The notes beneath the pieces were generated by a model, which had not been told where the DNA came from, made no database searches, and saw nothing but the letters and a program-made list of their open reading frames with translations. Both the position numbers and the translations under genes were made by a program. Positions 24,927 to 34,185 of a stretch of DNA of 36,537 bases are shown here, piece after piece (position 1 is the first letter of the stretch; every line of letters begins with the position of its first letter). The DNA is from Candidatus Omnitrophota bacterium (GTDB lineage Bacteria; Omnitrophota; Gorgyraeia; B26-G9): the NCBI GenBank assembly GCA_018813905.1, contig JAHJAO010000065.1, positions 1 through 36,537 of the forward strand, read 5' to 3'.

Positions 24927-26600
24927 ATGGATTTAAAAATTCCTTTTTTATTCAGGAATTCTGTGGGGCTTTATATCGGCCCCAAGACCATCCAAATCGC
25001 CCAACTTAGAGCCGCGGGCAAAAAAATTCAACTTGTAAATTTTGTCCATGTTGATATTTATGAAGAAGACCATACCGTTGACACATCCAATAAAGACGAA
25101 TTAGTTATTGCTGCTCTGCGCAAAGCAGTATTTAAAGCGAAAATAGATATCCGCCATGTAAATACGATACTAATGCCGGGTATGGTGCTTTTGCGGTATT
25201 TTCAAATGCCGCGGATCTCAAACGAGGAAATGGAAGAAGCCGTAAGATTTGAAGCCAGAAAATATATCCCCTTCCGGCTGGAAGAAGCAGTAACTGGGTT
25301 CTATATACTCAAAGACGATCCGGAAGAAAGGAAACTGGGGATTTTATCTTTGGTCACCAAAGAAGAATCTATTAAAAACCATCTGATCACATTAAACAAA
25401 GTTAATATTAATCCCAGCTCTATCGAAACCGCCTCGTTTGCCGTGCTGCGCTTGCTTGAATATGCGCAGGAGATAGACAGGCAAGGCTCTAATCTCGTAA
25501 TCTATCTTTACGCCCAGCGGGTGAATATAATAATATTGAAAAATGGGGTTCCTTACTTTGTGCGGGATATATCGTTGGCAAAAAAGGAAGAATGGGTCGA
25601 TGATGAAACCGCCCAGTTTGTAATGGACGGAGAAGTAGTTTCTGCGGATAGCCGGTTCACAATTCTGAGGAATATTTTAAGCGAAGTACGCATTTCTCTG
25701 GAATATTACAAGAAAGAATTGGGCAAGGAAGATATCGCCAAGGTGATTCTCCTGGGCGAGATCGACGATTACGACGATTTAAAAGAGGTCAAAGATGCGG
25801 CTAAAGATGAACCGGATAATGAGTGGCCGCTTGCGGCTTTTCTGAAAAAAAGTTTTAATATCCCGGTGGATACCATCGACCCGCTAAAGAAAATACTGAG
25901 CCCAAAAGCAAAGCCGTTGCCGTACACTTTTTCCATGTTACCCGTGAGTATTGGCGCGGCATTGAAAGGGCTGACAAAATCAACGGTAGAGATAGATTTA
26001 TTTAAAGCAAGGAAAAGGGCGAGTTTAAAAACAAAGGTTTTGATCAATAAATTAGTGTTGATTGAAGCAACTGCCCTGATCATAAGTTTTTCTCTGTTAT
26101 TTTCCCTGTTTTCTATTTTTGTGAATAGAGAAAAAAATCTTTTGGAAAAAGAAAAAATCAACCGGCCCAAGTTCGTGGATTTAAATCATTTCAGTGATGC
26201 CGATCTTACGCGGGGAGAAGGGGAGATAGATAAAAGGCTGAAGATTTATAATTATTATATAAAAGACCGGCTGTATCTGACGGAAAAGTTGAATCATATC
26301 CCCAAGGTAATCCCGGAAGGGATATGGCTGAGCGGGTTTAATTTCGCGGTGACTCAGACCGATAGGCAGAGAGTGACAATGGAAGATTTTATTTTGGAAT
26401 TAGTCGGCAGAGTTTATTCCAAACAGAAAGGGTTGGAAGTGGAAATGGTGAACGATTTTATAGAGAGTTTAAAAGCAGATGACAAATTTTTTCAGGGGTT
26501 TAAAGTAATAAAAACCGGTTCAGTTACCCGGGAAAACTTTAAAACACTTCCAACAATGACGTTTGCAATAAAATGCACGTCTCAATTACAGGCGGAATGA
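24927..26600 (+). CDS. pilM: Type IV pilus assembly protein, PilM-PilN fusion
   Basis: The protein has 557 residues, against about 350 for PilM. Residues 1 to about 355 are the actin-like SHS2 PilM part (GLYIGPKTIQIAQL, LLRYFQMPRISNEEMEEAVR, EARKYIPFRLEEAV). A single membrane helix near 374-395 is followed by a coiled-coil and ferredoxin-like periplasmic region (IPEGIWLSGFNF, LVGRVYSKQKGLEVEMVNDF), which corresponds to PilN. The fusion has the same layout as GspL of type II secretion. It forms the inner-membrane alignment platform that links the cytoplasmic ATPase to PilO/PilP. It is the first gene of the operon with an AAGGA site and its own strong promoter. Confidence 0.85.
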   Translation: MDLKIPFLFRNSVGLYIGPKTIQIAQLRAAGKKIQLVNFVHVDIYEEDHTVDTSNKDELVIAALRKAVFKAKIDIRHVNTILMPGMVLLRYFQMPRISNEEMEEAVRFEARKYIPFRLEEAVTGFYILKDDPEERKLGILSLVTKEESIKNHLITLNKVNINPSSIETASFAVLRLLEYAQEIDRQGSNLVIYLYAQRVNIIILKNGVPYFVRDISLAKKEEWVDDETAQFVMDGEVVSADSRFTILRNILSEVRISLEYYKKELGKEDIAKVILLGEIDDYDDLKEVKDAAKDEPDNEWPLAAFLKKSFNIPVDTIDPLKKILSPKAKPLPYTFSMLPVSIGAALKGLTKSTVEIDLFKARKRASLKTKVLINKLVLIEATALIISFSLLFSLFSIFVNREKNLLEKEKINRPKFVDLNHFSDADLTRGEGEIDKRLKIYNYYIKDRLYLTEKLNHIPKVIPEGIWLSGFNFAVTQTDRQRVTMEDFILELVGRVYSKQKGLEVEMVNDFIESLKADDKFFQGFKVIKTGSVTRENFKTLPTMTFAIKCTSQLQAE

Positions 26601-26625
26601 AAACTTATTTTCAAGGAGTAGCGTG

Positions 26626-27156
26626 ATGTTTCGACAGATGATCCCGCGTGAAATGCAGAAAATTTTAGTTCTGGGGGTCGGCATTTTTTTAGCGATGCTT
26701 TTCTGGGGCGGGCGCTGGATGTACGGTAACAGCGTGAGTAATCTGTTGAAAATAAAAGAAGAACGCCGCCGGGTTGTATTGGAAAATAAAGTGGGCGCCA
26801 AGCTGGGCGAGTTGAAGAAAATTCGCGATAATATGCGTGTGGTGAAAGAAAGCTCACGGTTTTTGGCGGAAATTGCAAAGATGACGGGAAAATTTAATTT
26901 AAAACTTGTATCAATTACCGCTTTGCCTATTGAAAAGTATGAAGAATTTATAAAGTTAACCGTACAGTTGGAAATTGATACGAGCTACCATGAGCTGGGA
27001 GTATTTATAAGCGAATTGGAAAATTGCGATTTGTTTATTAGAATCAACCGGCTAGATATTTCAGTGCCGGAAGGCACGACAAAAACAATAAGCCGGATAA
27101 ATGCGAGACTTAGTTTAAGCACGTTATACTTAACGGATATATTTTTGGAAAAATGA
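26626..27156 (+). CDS. pilO: Type IV pilus inner-membrane platform protein PilO-like
   Basis: This is a 176-residue bitopic protein. A short cytoplasmic N-terminus is followed by one helix (ILVLGVGIFLAMLFWGGRWM), a charged coiled-coil (about 45-80) and a ferredoxin-like domain. The topology and place between pilM-pilN and pilP identify it as PilO/GspM-like; sequence similarity in this family is always low. The start is ATG 26626, 7 nt after AAGGAG; the GTG at 26623 is too close to that site. It dimerises with the PilN part in the periplasm. It overlaps the next gene by 4 nt. Confidence 0.7.
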   Translation: MFRQMIPREMQKILVLGVGIFLAMLFWGGRWMYGNSVSNLLKIKEERRRVVLENKVGAKLGELKKIRDNMRVVKESSRFLAEIAKMTGKFNLKLVSITALPIEKYEEFIKLTVQLEIDTSYHELGVFISELENCDLFIRINRLDISVPEGTTKTISRINARLSLSTLYLTDIFLEK

Positions 27157-27572
27157 AAAAGAATCGTTCAATAATATTTTTAATTTTTTTGGCTGTATTT
27201 GTGTATCAAGCAACAACCGCACAAGCCGCCAAACCTAAGGAAGAAAAAAAAGACAAATCCGAAGAGGCAAAGCCAGGAAAAAAAAATGAATATACCGGTT
27301 ATAAAACCAATCGTGATCCTTTTGGACTGCCGGATTCTCTGTCCAAGCTTTTGACCCAGGACGAATCGAAAGATATAAAGGCCGTCTCGGCAGTAAAGAT
27401 ACCGAGCATAACGTTGCAGGGGATTATAAGTTCCCAGGGGATGCGGCAGGTAATTATTAACAATAACGTTTTAAAAATCGGCGAGTATGTCGGCGACTTT
27501 GAAATAAAAGATATTTTACAAGATAGGGTCATATTATTTTATAAAGGCAAGGAGTATACGGTAACCCGTTGA
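27153..27572 (+). CDS. pilP: Type IV pilus PilP-like secreted protein
   Basis: The 139-residue product has a Sec signal peptide with probable cleavage after AQAA (about residue 26), then a Lys/Glu-rich linker. A small beta-domain follows, preceded by NRDPFGLPDS, the RDPF-type motif common to PilP and GspC. The segment ITLQGIISSQGMRQVIINN and IGEYVGDFEIKDI gives the conserved beta-sandwich core. PilP links the inner-membrane PilN/PilO complex to the secretin PilQ, whose gene follows 41 nt later. No lipobox cysteine is present, although PilP of proteobacteria is a lipoprotein, so anchoring here may depend on partners. Confidence 0.72.
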   Translation: MKKNRSIIFLIFLAVFVYQATTAQAAKPKEEKKDKSEEAKPGKKNEYTGYKTNRDPFGLPDSLSKLLTQDESKDIKAVSAVKIPSITLQGIISSQGMRQVIINNNVLKIGEYVGDFEIKDILQDRVILFYKGKEYTVTR

Positions 27573-27613
27573 AAAAAAGTTTAAAAAATACTAATATATT
27601 AAAGGGGTAAATT

Positions 27614-29293
27614 ATGAAAAAGATAGTACTGTTTTTATTGTTATTCCTGATGGGTTTTTGGCTAACCGGCGCTCCTTTGGTTTTTGAAGCAAACGAGTTG
27701 CTTGCGCGGGAGAATTATACCATTGAAGATGATAAGCCGAGCGAAGGAAAAGCGCGGGATGAGCTGGTTTCTTTAGACTTCAAGGACGCCGATTTAAAAG
27801 ATGTGCTCAAGGTTTTTTCCCAGCAGTCCGGGATAAATTTTATTGCCAGTAAAGAAATTGAAGTGAGGAAAATCACTCTTTTCATCAATGAAGTTACAAT
27901 TGAAGACGCGTTAAAAACCCTTTTGGATGCCAATAATTTGGGATTAAAACAGCATCCGGGCAGTAATATCCTGATTGTCCGGCCCCAAGCAGCGCCGCCG
28001 GTGGAAACAATAACCAGAATATACAAAATTCGTTATTATCACGGTAATATCGGTGCTGGCCGGTCTGCTTTTGCCGGCGGCAGCGCGGAAGATGTTGCTA
28101 AAGGCGCATCAGAAAGTTCCGGCGATTTGAGTGACATTCTTAGGCCGTTGTTGAGCCCGCAAGGAACGATAATGACTAATAGTAATATGGCTATTATAAC
28201 GGATGTTCCGGAACGGTTTAAGTTGATTGAACAGGTCTTAAATGAACTGGATAAACCCATACCGGAAGTGATGATCGAAATAGAATTTATTGAGACCACC
28301 GCGGACTTTTTAGAACGTCTTGGGATGCAATGGGGAGCGGAATGGGCGCGTTATTCCGGCCCGGGAACGGTAACCGCTTTCCCATATACCCGGTGGGAGG
28401 ACACGGTTAAATCCGGGGCCAAAAGCGCTGCCGGGACAGATTTTCATTACGGCTTGATGTCTTCGCAGAATCTTGGCTGGGTATTGGAAATGCTGGAAAC
28501 AGACACAAATACCAAGTTTTTGTCTAAGCCGAGAATACTTGTTCAGGACCGGGAATGGGCGGAATTAAAAATAACGGCAAACCAGATAGTTTCGTTAAAT
28601 GAAACGCGAAGTGCGGACACCGGCGATATAACATTAGAAATTGAAAGAATGGATGTGGGGACGACGTTAAAGCTTTTGCCGATCATAAACAACCAGGAGA
28701 AGTTCGTTTCTTTATTGCTTGAACCGAAAATATCCAGAGCCATTGATTCAAGATTTACGACTTCCAGCGGACAAACAATGTATGACCCGCATGAACGCAG
28801 TTTGCGCACAGTGGTTATGGTTAAAGACGGAGAGACATTGGCTATTGGCGGCTTTATTACGACCGAGGACCAGAAGACTAAATCAAAAGTGCCCTTTTTC
28901 GGCGATATGCCGGTCGTCGGCGCATTTTTCCGGCACAATACTACGACTAAGGTTGACCGGGAATTGTTGATATTTATAACGCCCCGGATTGTAAACCCTT
29001 CCGAACGGATGAATATGTGGATTGAAGACGCAGTCGCATCCATTGCGGAAAAAGAAAAGCCGATCGCGGCTTTAAAAGAAGAGCCGGGTGAAAAAACCGA
29101 CAAAACTGTGCAGGAGCGGGAAGAGGTATTAGAGAAAGTAATCGAAGAAAAGACAAAAGAAATGGAGGGAAAAACTGCGGATACGAAAGCGTCGGAAGCT
29201 AGCTTTAGGGAACAGGAAAATTATCAGAATAGCGAAATAGATTTAACTTTGAACAATACAAAGGCTTCTTCCGTCATAAATCTGGTGGAATAG
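27614..29293 (+). CDS. pilQ: Type IV pilus secretin (PilQ/GspD family)
   Basis: The protein has 559 residues and an N-terminal signal sequence (KKIVLFLLLFLMGFWLTGAP). A STN/N0 domain comes next (LDFKDADLKDVLKVFSQQSG to about residue 120), then an N1-type domain. The secretin channel domain starts near IPEVMIEIEFIETTADFLER and ends at VPFFGDMPVVGAFFR and DRELLIFITPRIV. A charged tail of about 75 residues rich in Glu and Lys follows, predicted to be helical. It forms the outer-membrane pore for the pilus. It lacks the AMIN domains seen in proteobacterial PilQ and so is short at the N-terminus. Start 27614 has an AAAGGGG ribosome site. Confidence 0.9.
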   Translation: MKKIVLFLLLFLMGFWLTGAPLVFEANELLARENYTIEDDKPSEGKARDELVSLDFKDADLKDVLKVFSQQSGINFIASKEIEVRKITLFINEVTIEDALKTLLDANNLGLKQHPGSNILIVRPQAAPPVETITRIYKIRYYHGNIGAGRSAFAGGSAEDVAKGASESSGDLSDILRPLLSPQGTIMTNSNMAIITDVPERFKLIEQVLNELDKPIPEVMIEIEFIETTADFLERLGMQWGAEWARYSGPGTVTAFPYTRWEDTVKSGAKSAAGTDFHYGLMSSQNLGWVLEMLETDTNTKFLSKPRILVQDREWAELKITANQIVSLNETRSADTGDITLEIERMDVGTTLKLLPIINNQEKFVSLLLEPKISRAIDSRFTTSSGQTMYDPHERSLRTVVMVKDGETLAIGGFITTEDQKTKSKVPFFGDMPVVGAFFRHNTTTKVDRELLIFITPRIVNPSERMNMWIEDAVASIAEKEKPIAALKEEPGEKTDKTVQEREEVLEKVIEEKTKEMEGKTADTKASEASFREQENYQNSEIDLTLNNTKASSVINLVE

Positions 29294-29317
29294 CTTGAAA
29301 ATAAGGGATGGCCGGCG

Positions 29318-31012
29318 ATGATAAAGTCAAATTTAAAAATTGGTGAAATACTCAAAAAACAACAGCTGATAACCGATGAACAGATCGAAAAAGCCCTGTT
29401 GGAACAGCAAAAAAAAGGTGGAAGGCTGGGGGATGTTTTTGTTAAGCTGGGGTTTGTTACCGAAGACGATATCGCAAACGCCTTATCTAAGCAGCTGGGA
29501 ATCTTATATGCTTCTTTAAAAAAAGGCACGTTGAGGCCGACTTTCTATCAGGGGCTTGAGAAAATGATTCCTGAAGAATACGCGCGTATGCATAAAATTA
29601 TACCGCTTTCCAAACACTTGAACACCCTGACTATCGCGATGACTGACCCGTTGGATTTGATATGTGTCGATGACGTAATGAAAATGACGGGTTGTGATGT
29701 GAGTGTGGCGGTCGCGACAACTGGCGATATCGAGACAGCTTCGCAAGAATTCTATCACAGTAAGGAAATAAAAAAGAAATCGATTCAGGAACAGTTTATC
29801 CGGGTGGATTTAGTTTCGGGAGAAGATAAAAAAACCGAAAATGTCGTCGATATATTTTCAGATACGGAAGCGGCGCCGATCGTAAAATTTGTAGACCTGA
29901 TTTTAATGGAGGCTATCGAACAAGCCGCCTCCGATATACATCTTGAGCATTTTGAAAAAAGGGCGAGCCTACGTTACCGTATTGACGGTATTTTGTATGA
30001 CGCCAAACCCCCGGATTCGAAGCTTTACCATGCAATCATTTCCCGGATAAAAATACTTGCCCGGATGGATATCGCGGAGCGCCGTCTGCCTCAAGACGGA
30101 GGATTTACAATATCTTATGGCGATAATAAAGCTATTGACGTGCGGGCTTCTTGTATCCCGACGATTTTCGGAGAAAAAATAGTATTGCGCCTGTTGGACC
30201 AGGCAAATATTTCGCTTGATTTTAAAAGACTGGGTTTTGATGAATATGAAATAGAGCTGTTAAAGAAGGAAATATTTAAGCCTTATGGGATGATTTTTGT
30301 TACCGGCCCCACCGGCAGCGGTAAATCCACGACACTTTACGCGGTATTGAACGCCATTAAAAGCCCAAAAAAAAATATTGTTACCTGTGAGGACCCGGTC
30401 GAATACAAACTTGACGGCATAAATCAGGTGCAGATTAAACCGCTTATCGGCTTGAATTTCGCTAATGCCCTGCGCGCTTTTTTGCGTCAAGATCCGGACA
30501 TCATGATGGTGGGGGAGGTGAGAGATTTAGAAACGGCGCAGATGTGTATCCGCGCTGCTCTTACCGGGCACCTGGTGTTGAGCACTTTGCATACCAACGA
30601 TGCGCCGACGGCGATAACCAGAATTATGGATATCGGGATAGAACCGTTTTTATTGGTTTCTGGTTTGCGCATGGTACTTGCGCAAAGATTGGTCCGCAAA
30701 TTGTGTGATTGCAAGCAGAAGGTAGAGCCGGATATTAGGTTCAAGGAAGAGAAATTCGATGGCCCGATATACGGCCCCAAAGGTTGCGAACATTGCCGGT
30801 TTACGGGCTTCCGCGGACGAATCGGAATTTTTGAAATGTTGACCGTGGACGAAGCAATAAGAAACATGATCTACTATCGAAAATCCAGCGACGATATGCG
30901 CCGAAAAGCCGTAGAATCTGGAATGCGTACGTTGTATCAGACCGGGATGGAAAAAGTAAAACAAGGATTAACCTCTTTTGAAGAGATCGTGGCGATTACG
31001 GTTTCCGAATAA
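29318..31012 (+). CDS. pilB: Type IV pilus extension ATPase
   Basis: This 564-residue protein has an N-terminal MshEN/GspE-N domain (IGEILKKQQLITDEQIEKAL, GFVTEDDIANALSKQLGI), which often binds c-di-GMP. The C-terminal AAA-like motor has Walker A GPTGSGKSTTLY (about 330), the Asp box, Walker B RQDPDIMMVGEVRD and the His box GHLVLSTLHTNDA. A four-Cys zinc site (LCDC and CEHC) near the end is diagnostic for PilB/GspE rather than retraction ATPase PilT. It powers pilus assembly together with PilC, encoded next. No pilT is present in the window. Start 29318 follows the secretin stop by 24 nt. Confidence 0.92.
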   Translation: MIKSNLKIGEILKKQQLITDEQIEKALLEQQKKGGRLGDVFVKLGFVTEDDIANALSKQLGILYASLKKGTLRPTFYQGLEKMIPEEYARMHKIIPLSKHLNTLTIAMTDPLDLICVDDVMKMTGCDVSVAVATTGDIETASQEFYHSKEIKKKSIQEQFIRVDLVSGEDKKTENVVDIFSDTEAAPIVKFVDLILMEAIEQAASDIHLEHFEKRASLRYRIDGILYDAKPPDSKLYHAIISRIKILARMDIAERRLPQDGGFTISYGDNKAIDVRASCIPTIFGEKIVLRLLDQANISLDFKRLGFDEYEIELLKKEIFKPYGMIFVTGPTGSGKSTTLYAVLNAIKSPKKNIVTCEDPVEYKLDGINQVQIKPLIGLNFANALRAFLRQDPDIMMVGEVRDLETAQMCIRAALTGHLVLSTLHTNDAPTAITRIMDIGIEPFLLVSGLRMVLAQRLVRKLCDCKQKVEPDIRFKEEKFDGPIYGPKGCEHCRFTGFRGRIGIFEMLTVDEAIRNMIYYRKSSDDMRRKAVESGMRTLYQTGMEKVKQGLTSFEEIVAITVSE

Positions 31013-31033
31013 AAAATATATTTTCCCGATAGA

Positions 31034-31062
31034 TAGACTTAATATTTAAATTATTTTATAAA
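31034..31062 (+). promoter_or_regulatory. Possible weak promoter upstream of pilC
   Basis: TAGACT (31034-31039, 4/6) and TATAAA (31057-31062, 5/6) are 17 nt apart in the AT-rich 155-nt gap between pilB and pilC. The rest of the gap shows no hairpin or coding potential. Confidence 0.35.
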
Positions 31063-31167
31063 GCCAAAGGCGGGCTAAATACAAGCATATTCGGATTGTT
31101 GCGATAAGTTTAAAACAGTAAACAGAATCAAGCCATTGTTTAAAAGGGTATCCTCATTAGGTAAAAA

Positions 31168-32406
31168 ATGCCGGATTTTCTATATAAGGCCAGAGATAGC
31201 GATGGCAACCTTGTGCAAGGCACGATGGTTGCCGATAATCAAAATGAAATTATAGATATCCTGCAGCGCCGGGGACTCTTAATAACTTCAATTGCGGAAC
31301 TCGCCCAAGAACTAAAACCCAGGCAGATCGCTTTAAGGATAAAAAAAAGGCTGACTTTTGGGTCCGGCCGCGTAAAAACCGATGATTTATGTATTTTTGC
31401 CCGCCAGTTGGGTACTTTACTCAATGCCGGTGTGCCTCTTTTGCGCAGCTTGGGCGTATTAGGCAAGCAGGTAGAGAGTAACGCATTAAGGGATGCGGTA
31501 GAACGGGTAAAAGGAGATATCCAGTCCGGCAGTACATTGCGTGATGCCTTGGATAAACATCCTAAAGTTTTTTCAAAGTTCTGGGTGAATCTGGTGGGCA
31601 CAGGCGAGGCGTCGGGCCAGTTGCCTTCGGTCTTAGAACAGATTGCTCAGTATTTTGAAAGTTCAGGACAATTGCAGCGCAAGGTTGTATCAGCGCTGAT
31701 GTATCCTGCTATTTTAGTTTCAGTTTGTGTCGGCGCGATATTTGTTTTTGTTATTAAGATTGTTCCGGTTTTTGCGGAAATGTTTCAATCGTTCGGGACG
31801 GAATTGCCGGCGCTTACCCAGTACATTGTAAACTTTAGCGGTTTACTTAGGCGCTTTGCGTTCCCTTTAATCGTCCTGTCTCCGGTTATTATCTTCCTAT
31901 TCGTGCGTTTTATCAGGACAAGTAAAGGCAAGCTGTTATTTGATGCTTTGCGTTTAAAATTGCCGGTATTTGGTAATTTGTTTCGCAATATCGCCATTGC
32001 CAACTTCGCCCGTGGATTAGGCACGATGATTTCCAGCGGCGTGCCCATTCTTTATGCCTTAGAAATCGTTACTAAGACCGTAGGTAACAGAGTTATCGAA
32101 AATTCGTTGGAAAAGGTTAAGGAAAGCGTCCGGGACGGCAAAACTATCGCGGAACCGCTTGAGCAATCGGGGATATTTCCGCCCATGGTGGTGCTTATGG
32201 TCAACGTCGGGGAAGAAACCGGAGAGCTTGCGGATATGCTTAAGCATGTTGCGGATTTTTATGAAGAGAGAATCGGGACAATTGTTGAGCGCTTATCTTC
32301 ATTGCTCGAACCTTTTTTGCTGGTTTTCATGGGAAGTGTAGTCGGTTTTTTGGTTGTGGCAATGTTTTTGCCCATATTTAAACTGGCTACTTCTGTCAAT
32401 CTATAA
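31168..32406 (+). CDS. pilC: Type IV pilus inner-membrane platform protein PilC/GspF
   Basis: The 412-residue product starts with the family's N-terminal cytoplasmic module (FLYKARDSDGNLVQGTMVAD), followed by two T2SSF domains. Each has a helical bundle with FARQLGTLLNAGVPLLRSL in the first and FARGLGTMISSGVPILYALE in the second, and each is followed by membrane helices (about 170-200, 220-245 and 375-405). The GTGEASGQLP and NVGEETGELADML motifs are diagnostic. PilC is the rotor platform on which PilB acts. The 180-nt gap to the next gene has no terminator; it shows a 6-bp hairpin (AAGATT/AATCTT) and no convincing promoter. Confidence 0.93.
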   Translation: MPDFLYKARDSDGNLVQGTMVADNQNEIIDILQRRGLLITSIAELAQELKPRQIALRIKKRLTFGSGRVKTDDLCIFARQLGTLLNAGVPLLRSLGVLGKQVESNALRDAVERVKGDIQSGSTLRDALDKHPKVFSKFWVNLVGTGEASGQLPSVLEQIAQYFESSGQLQRKVVSALMYPAILVSVCVGAIFVFVIKIVPVFAEMFQSFGTELPALTQYIVNFSGLLRRFAFPLIVLSPVIIFLFVRFIRTSKGKLLFDALRLKLPVFGNLFRNIAIANFARGLGTMISSGVPILYALEIVTKTVGNRVIENSLEKVKESVRDGKTIAEPLEQSGIFPPMVVLMVNVGEETGELADMLKHVADFYEERIGTIVERLSSLLEPFLLVFMGSVVGFLVVAMFLPIFKLATSVNL

Positions 32407-32592
32407 TTTGATAGACAGAATATAACGAAAATGATAGGATATCTTAATTACATAAATCGAAGACGGAGATTGCCGTGATTAAAGAGAGAGTTTAACTCAG
32501 AAGATTAATGGTTTCAATCTTTGCAATCTGTTAAGAATTGTTGCAGTCACGCATAATCCAGCATGTGAATAAGGGTATACCAGGAGGTGGTT

Positions 32593-33009
32593 ATGAAAAA
32601 TTCCGCGTTTACGTTAATGGAGCTGGTGTTGGTCGTGGTAATTATTGCCGTTTTACTTAGTATTGCCGTACCCAGTTATATCGATACGGTGGAGAAAGCC
32701 CGGGCCCGGGAAGCCAAAGCGACTCTAAGCGCGATGATTGCCGCTGAACAAATGTATGCGGCAGAACGCAGAGAATACCTGCAGGTAAATTCTACTAATC
32801 CCGGCACTCAAATAGAAGATGAACTTTGGGAAGCAATTGGTTTGGATAATCCCAACAAAAATCCAAACCGCGCATTTGATTATCATCTTACTGCCGGTAC
32901 TGGTGTTTGTACGGCAACTGCTACCCGAATAGATGGCCCGTACCTTAGCGATTATATCACAATGGACCAGGACGGTAGTACCGATGATACGACTTTTTGG
33001 ATGGATTAG
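32593..33009 (+). CDS. Type IV pilin-like protein with Ala at the cleavage position
   Basis: The 138-residue product has a prepilin signal MKNSA before FTLMELVLVVVIIAVLLSIAVP. Glu at mature position 5 is present, but the residue before the cut is Ala (GCG codon) instead of the near-universal Gly. Gly-to-Ala is the change that prepilin peptidases are known to tolerate best. The globular part has an N-terminal helix and a region ending TMDQDGSTDDTTFWMD, similar in style to the pilin at 7433 (FTFDQDGVFD). Start 32593 has AGGAGG 5 nt upstream; the GTG at 32587 is part of that site. It ends tail-to-tail with lpxB with a 4-nt overlap and no room for a terminator. Confidence 0.82.
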   Translation: MKNSAFTLMELVLVVVIIAVLLSIAVPSYIDTVEKARAREAKATLSAMIAAEQMYAAERREYLQVNSTNPGTQIEDELWEAIGLDNPNKNPNRAFDYHLTAGTGVCTATATRIDGPYLSDYITMDQDGSTDDTTFWMD

Positions 33010-34166
33010 TCGGATAAGTATTGTGCGATTATCCGGGCTGCGTTTTGACTGGCGTTATCTTTCCCCAAGTTTTTCTTTAAGGTTTTCAGCTTTTCCCGCA
33101 ATATGTTTTGTTCTTCTTCCGGCCGGAGTAAAAAATTCGCTGTATAACGGCAGATGTTCTTGTCCGTAGCTTGATACTGGATAAATTCCGGTACAATTTT
33201 TTCTTGCGCAACAACGTTTACCAGTCCGATATAAGGCAGCCGGATGAGAGATTTTGAAATTAACCAGGTCACAAAACTTGTCTTGTATACCACCAGCATC
33301 GGCACTTCCATGAGTGCTGTTTCTAGTGTGGCTGTCCCGGAACATACCCAGGCAAAAGAACAGATGTTTAAAAAGTCGTAATTGTTTCCCGTAATTGTAA
33401 TTATGGCCAGGCCCGGGAAATTTTTCATAATCTGCTCAAAAATAACCTCGTTTATGCCCGGGGCGCGAAATAGGATGAATTTTATGCCCCGCATTTTTTT
33501 ATTTAACTGCTCGGCACCCTTAAGCATCAGGGGGAGAATCCGGGCTATTTCCATCATTCTTGAGCCCGGCAAAAGCCCGATTATTTTATCTTCTTTTTTC
33601 AAGTTTAATTCATTTAAGATCTGTTCTTTCCCTTTTGCCGGTTTTACCGTTTCCAAGAGTGGATGGCCGACGAAGTCCACATCGATGTTATGTTTTTCGT
33701 AGAAGTATTTTTCAAACTCAAAAAATACAAGCATCTTATCCACGGTATTTCTTATAATATTAATGCGGTTTTGCCCCCAGGCCCAGATTTGCGGACTGAT
33801 ATAATAGATTATTTTTATTCCGGGGAATTTTGCCTTGATGGCCGAAGCCATTTTTAAGTTAAAACCCGGCAGGTCCATGAGAATTACAGCGCAAGGTTCT
33901 ATTTGCCGGATTTTTCGAAGTGTTAACCGAAAAATGTTTTTAAAAATCGACAGGTGTTTTAAAACCTCAAAGAAGCCGATTAAGGCATAAGGGGTGAGGT
34001 CTGCGAAAACCTGCACGCCGGCTTCGCGCAATTTATTCCCTCCAATTCCGTATATTTGCAGTCCGGGGGACAGCGTTTTTAACCGTTTTACAAGCTCGGC
34101 GCCGTGCATATCCGCCGAAGCTTCGCCGGCGATAATTAGTATGTTTTTTTTAACTTGTTTATCCAT
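33006..34166 (-). CDS. lpxB: Lipid-A-disaccharide synthase
   Basis: The 386-residue GT19 enzyme has NILIIAGEASADMHG at its N-terminus (the usual GEASGD has Ala here), FSELSVMG-equivalent ALIGFFEVLKH, MDLPGFNLK, YYISPQIWAWG, the hinge VGHPLLET, LLPGSRMMEI and the donor-site CSGTATLETAL. It joins UDP-2,3-diacylglucosamine and lipid X in lipid A synthesis at the inner membrane, which shows a diderm, LPS-making organism. I use the ATG at 34166; an in-frame TTG at 34181 adds five residues without a better ribosome site. It lies 19 nt downstream of the oxidoreductase on the same strand, and the two form a small operon from the promoter near 35179. Confidence 0.95.
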   Translation of the reverse strand: MDKQVKKNILIIAGEASADMHGAELVKRLKTLSPGLQIYGIGGNKLREAGVQVFADLTPYALIGFFEVLKHLSIFKNIFRLTLRKIRQIEPCAVILMDLPGFNLKMASAIKAKFPGIKIIYYISPQIWAWGQNRINIIRNTVDKMLVFFEFEKYFYEKHNIDVDFVGHPLLETVKPAKGKEQILNELNLKKEDKIIGLLPGSRMMEIARILPLMLKGAEQLNKKMRGIKFILFRAPGINEVIFEQIMKNFPGLAIITITGNNYDFLNICSFAWVCSGTATLETALMEVPMLVVYKTSFVTWLISKSLIRLPYIGLVNVVAQEKIVPEFIQYQATDKNICRYTANFLLRPEEEQNILREKLKTLKKNLGKDNASQNAARIIAQYLSD

Positions 34167-34185
34167 TTTTAAGTTAGGCAAACAT

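Noticed and set aside
28543-29103. Reverse-strand open frame (186 codons) inside the secretin gene
   Set aside because: It is a shadow of the pilQ codon pattern; the product is Ser/Ile-rich with no family features.
32509-32524. Sigma-54-like TGG...TTGC upstream of the second pilin
   Set aside because: The GG and GC elements are 11 nt apart instead of 10 and the flanking consensus bases are missing.
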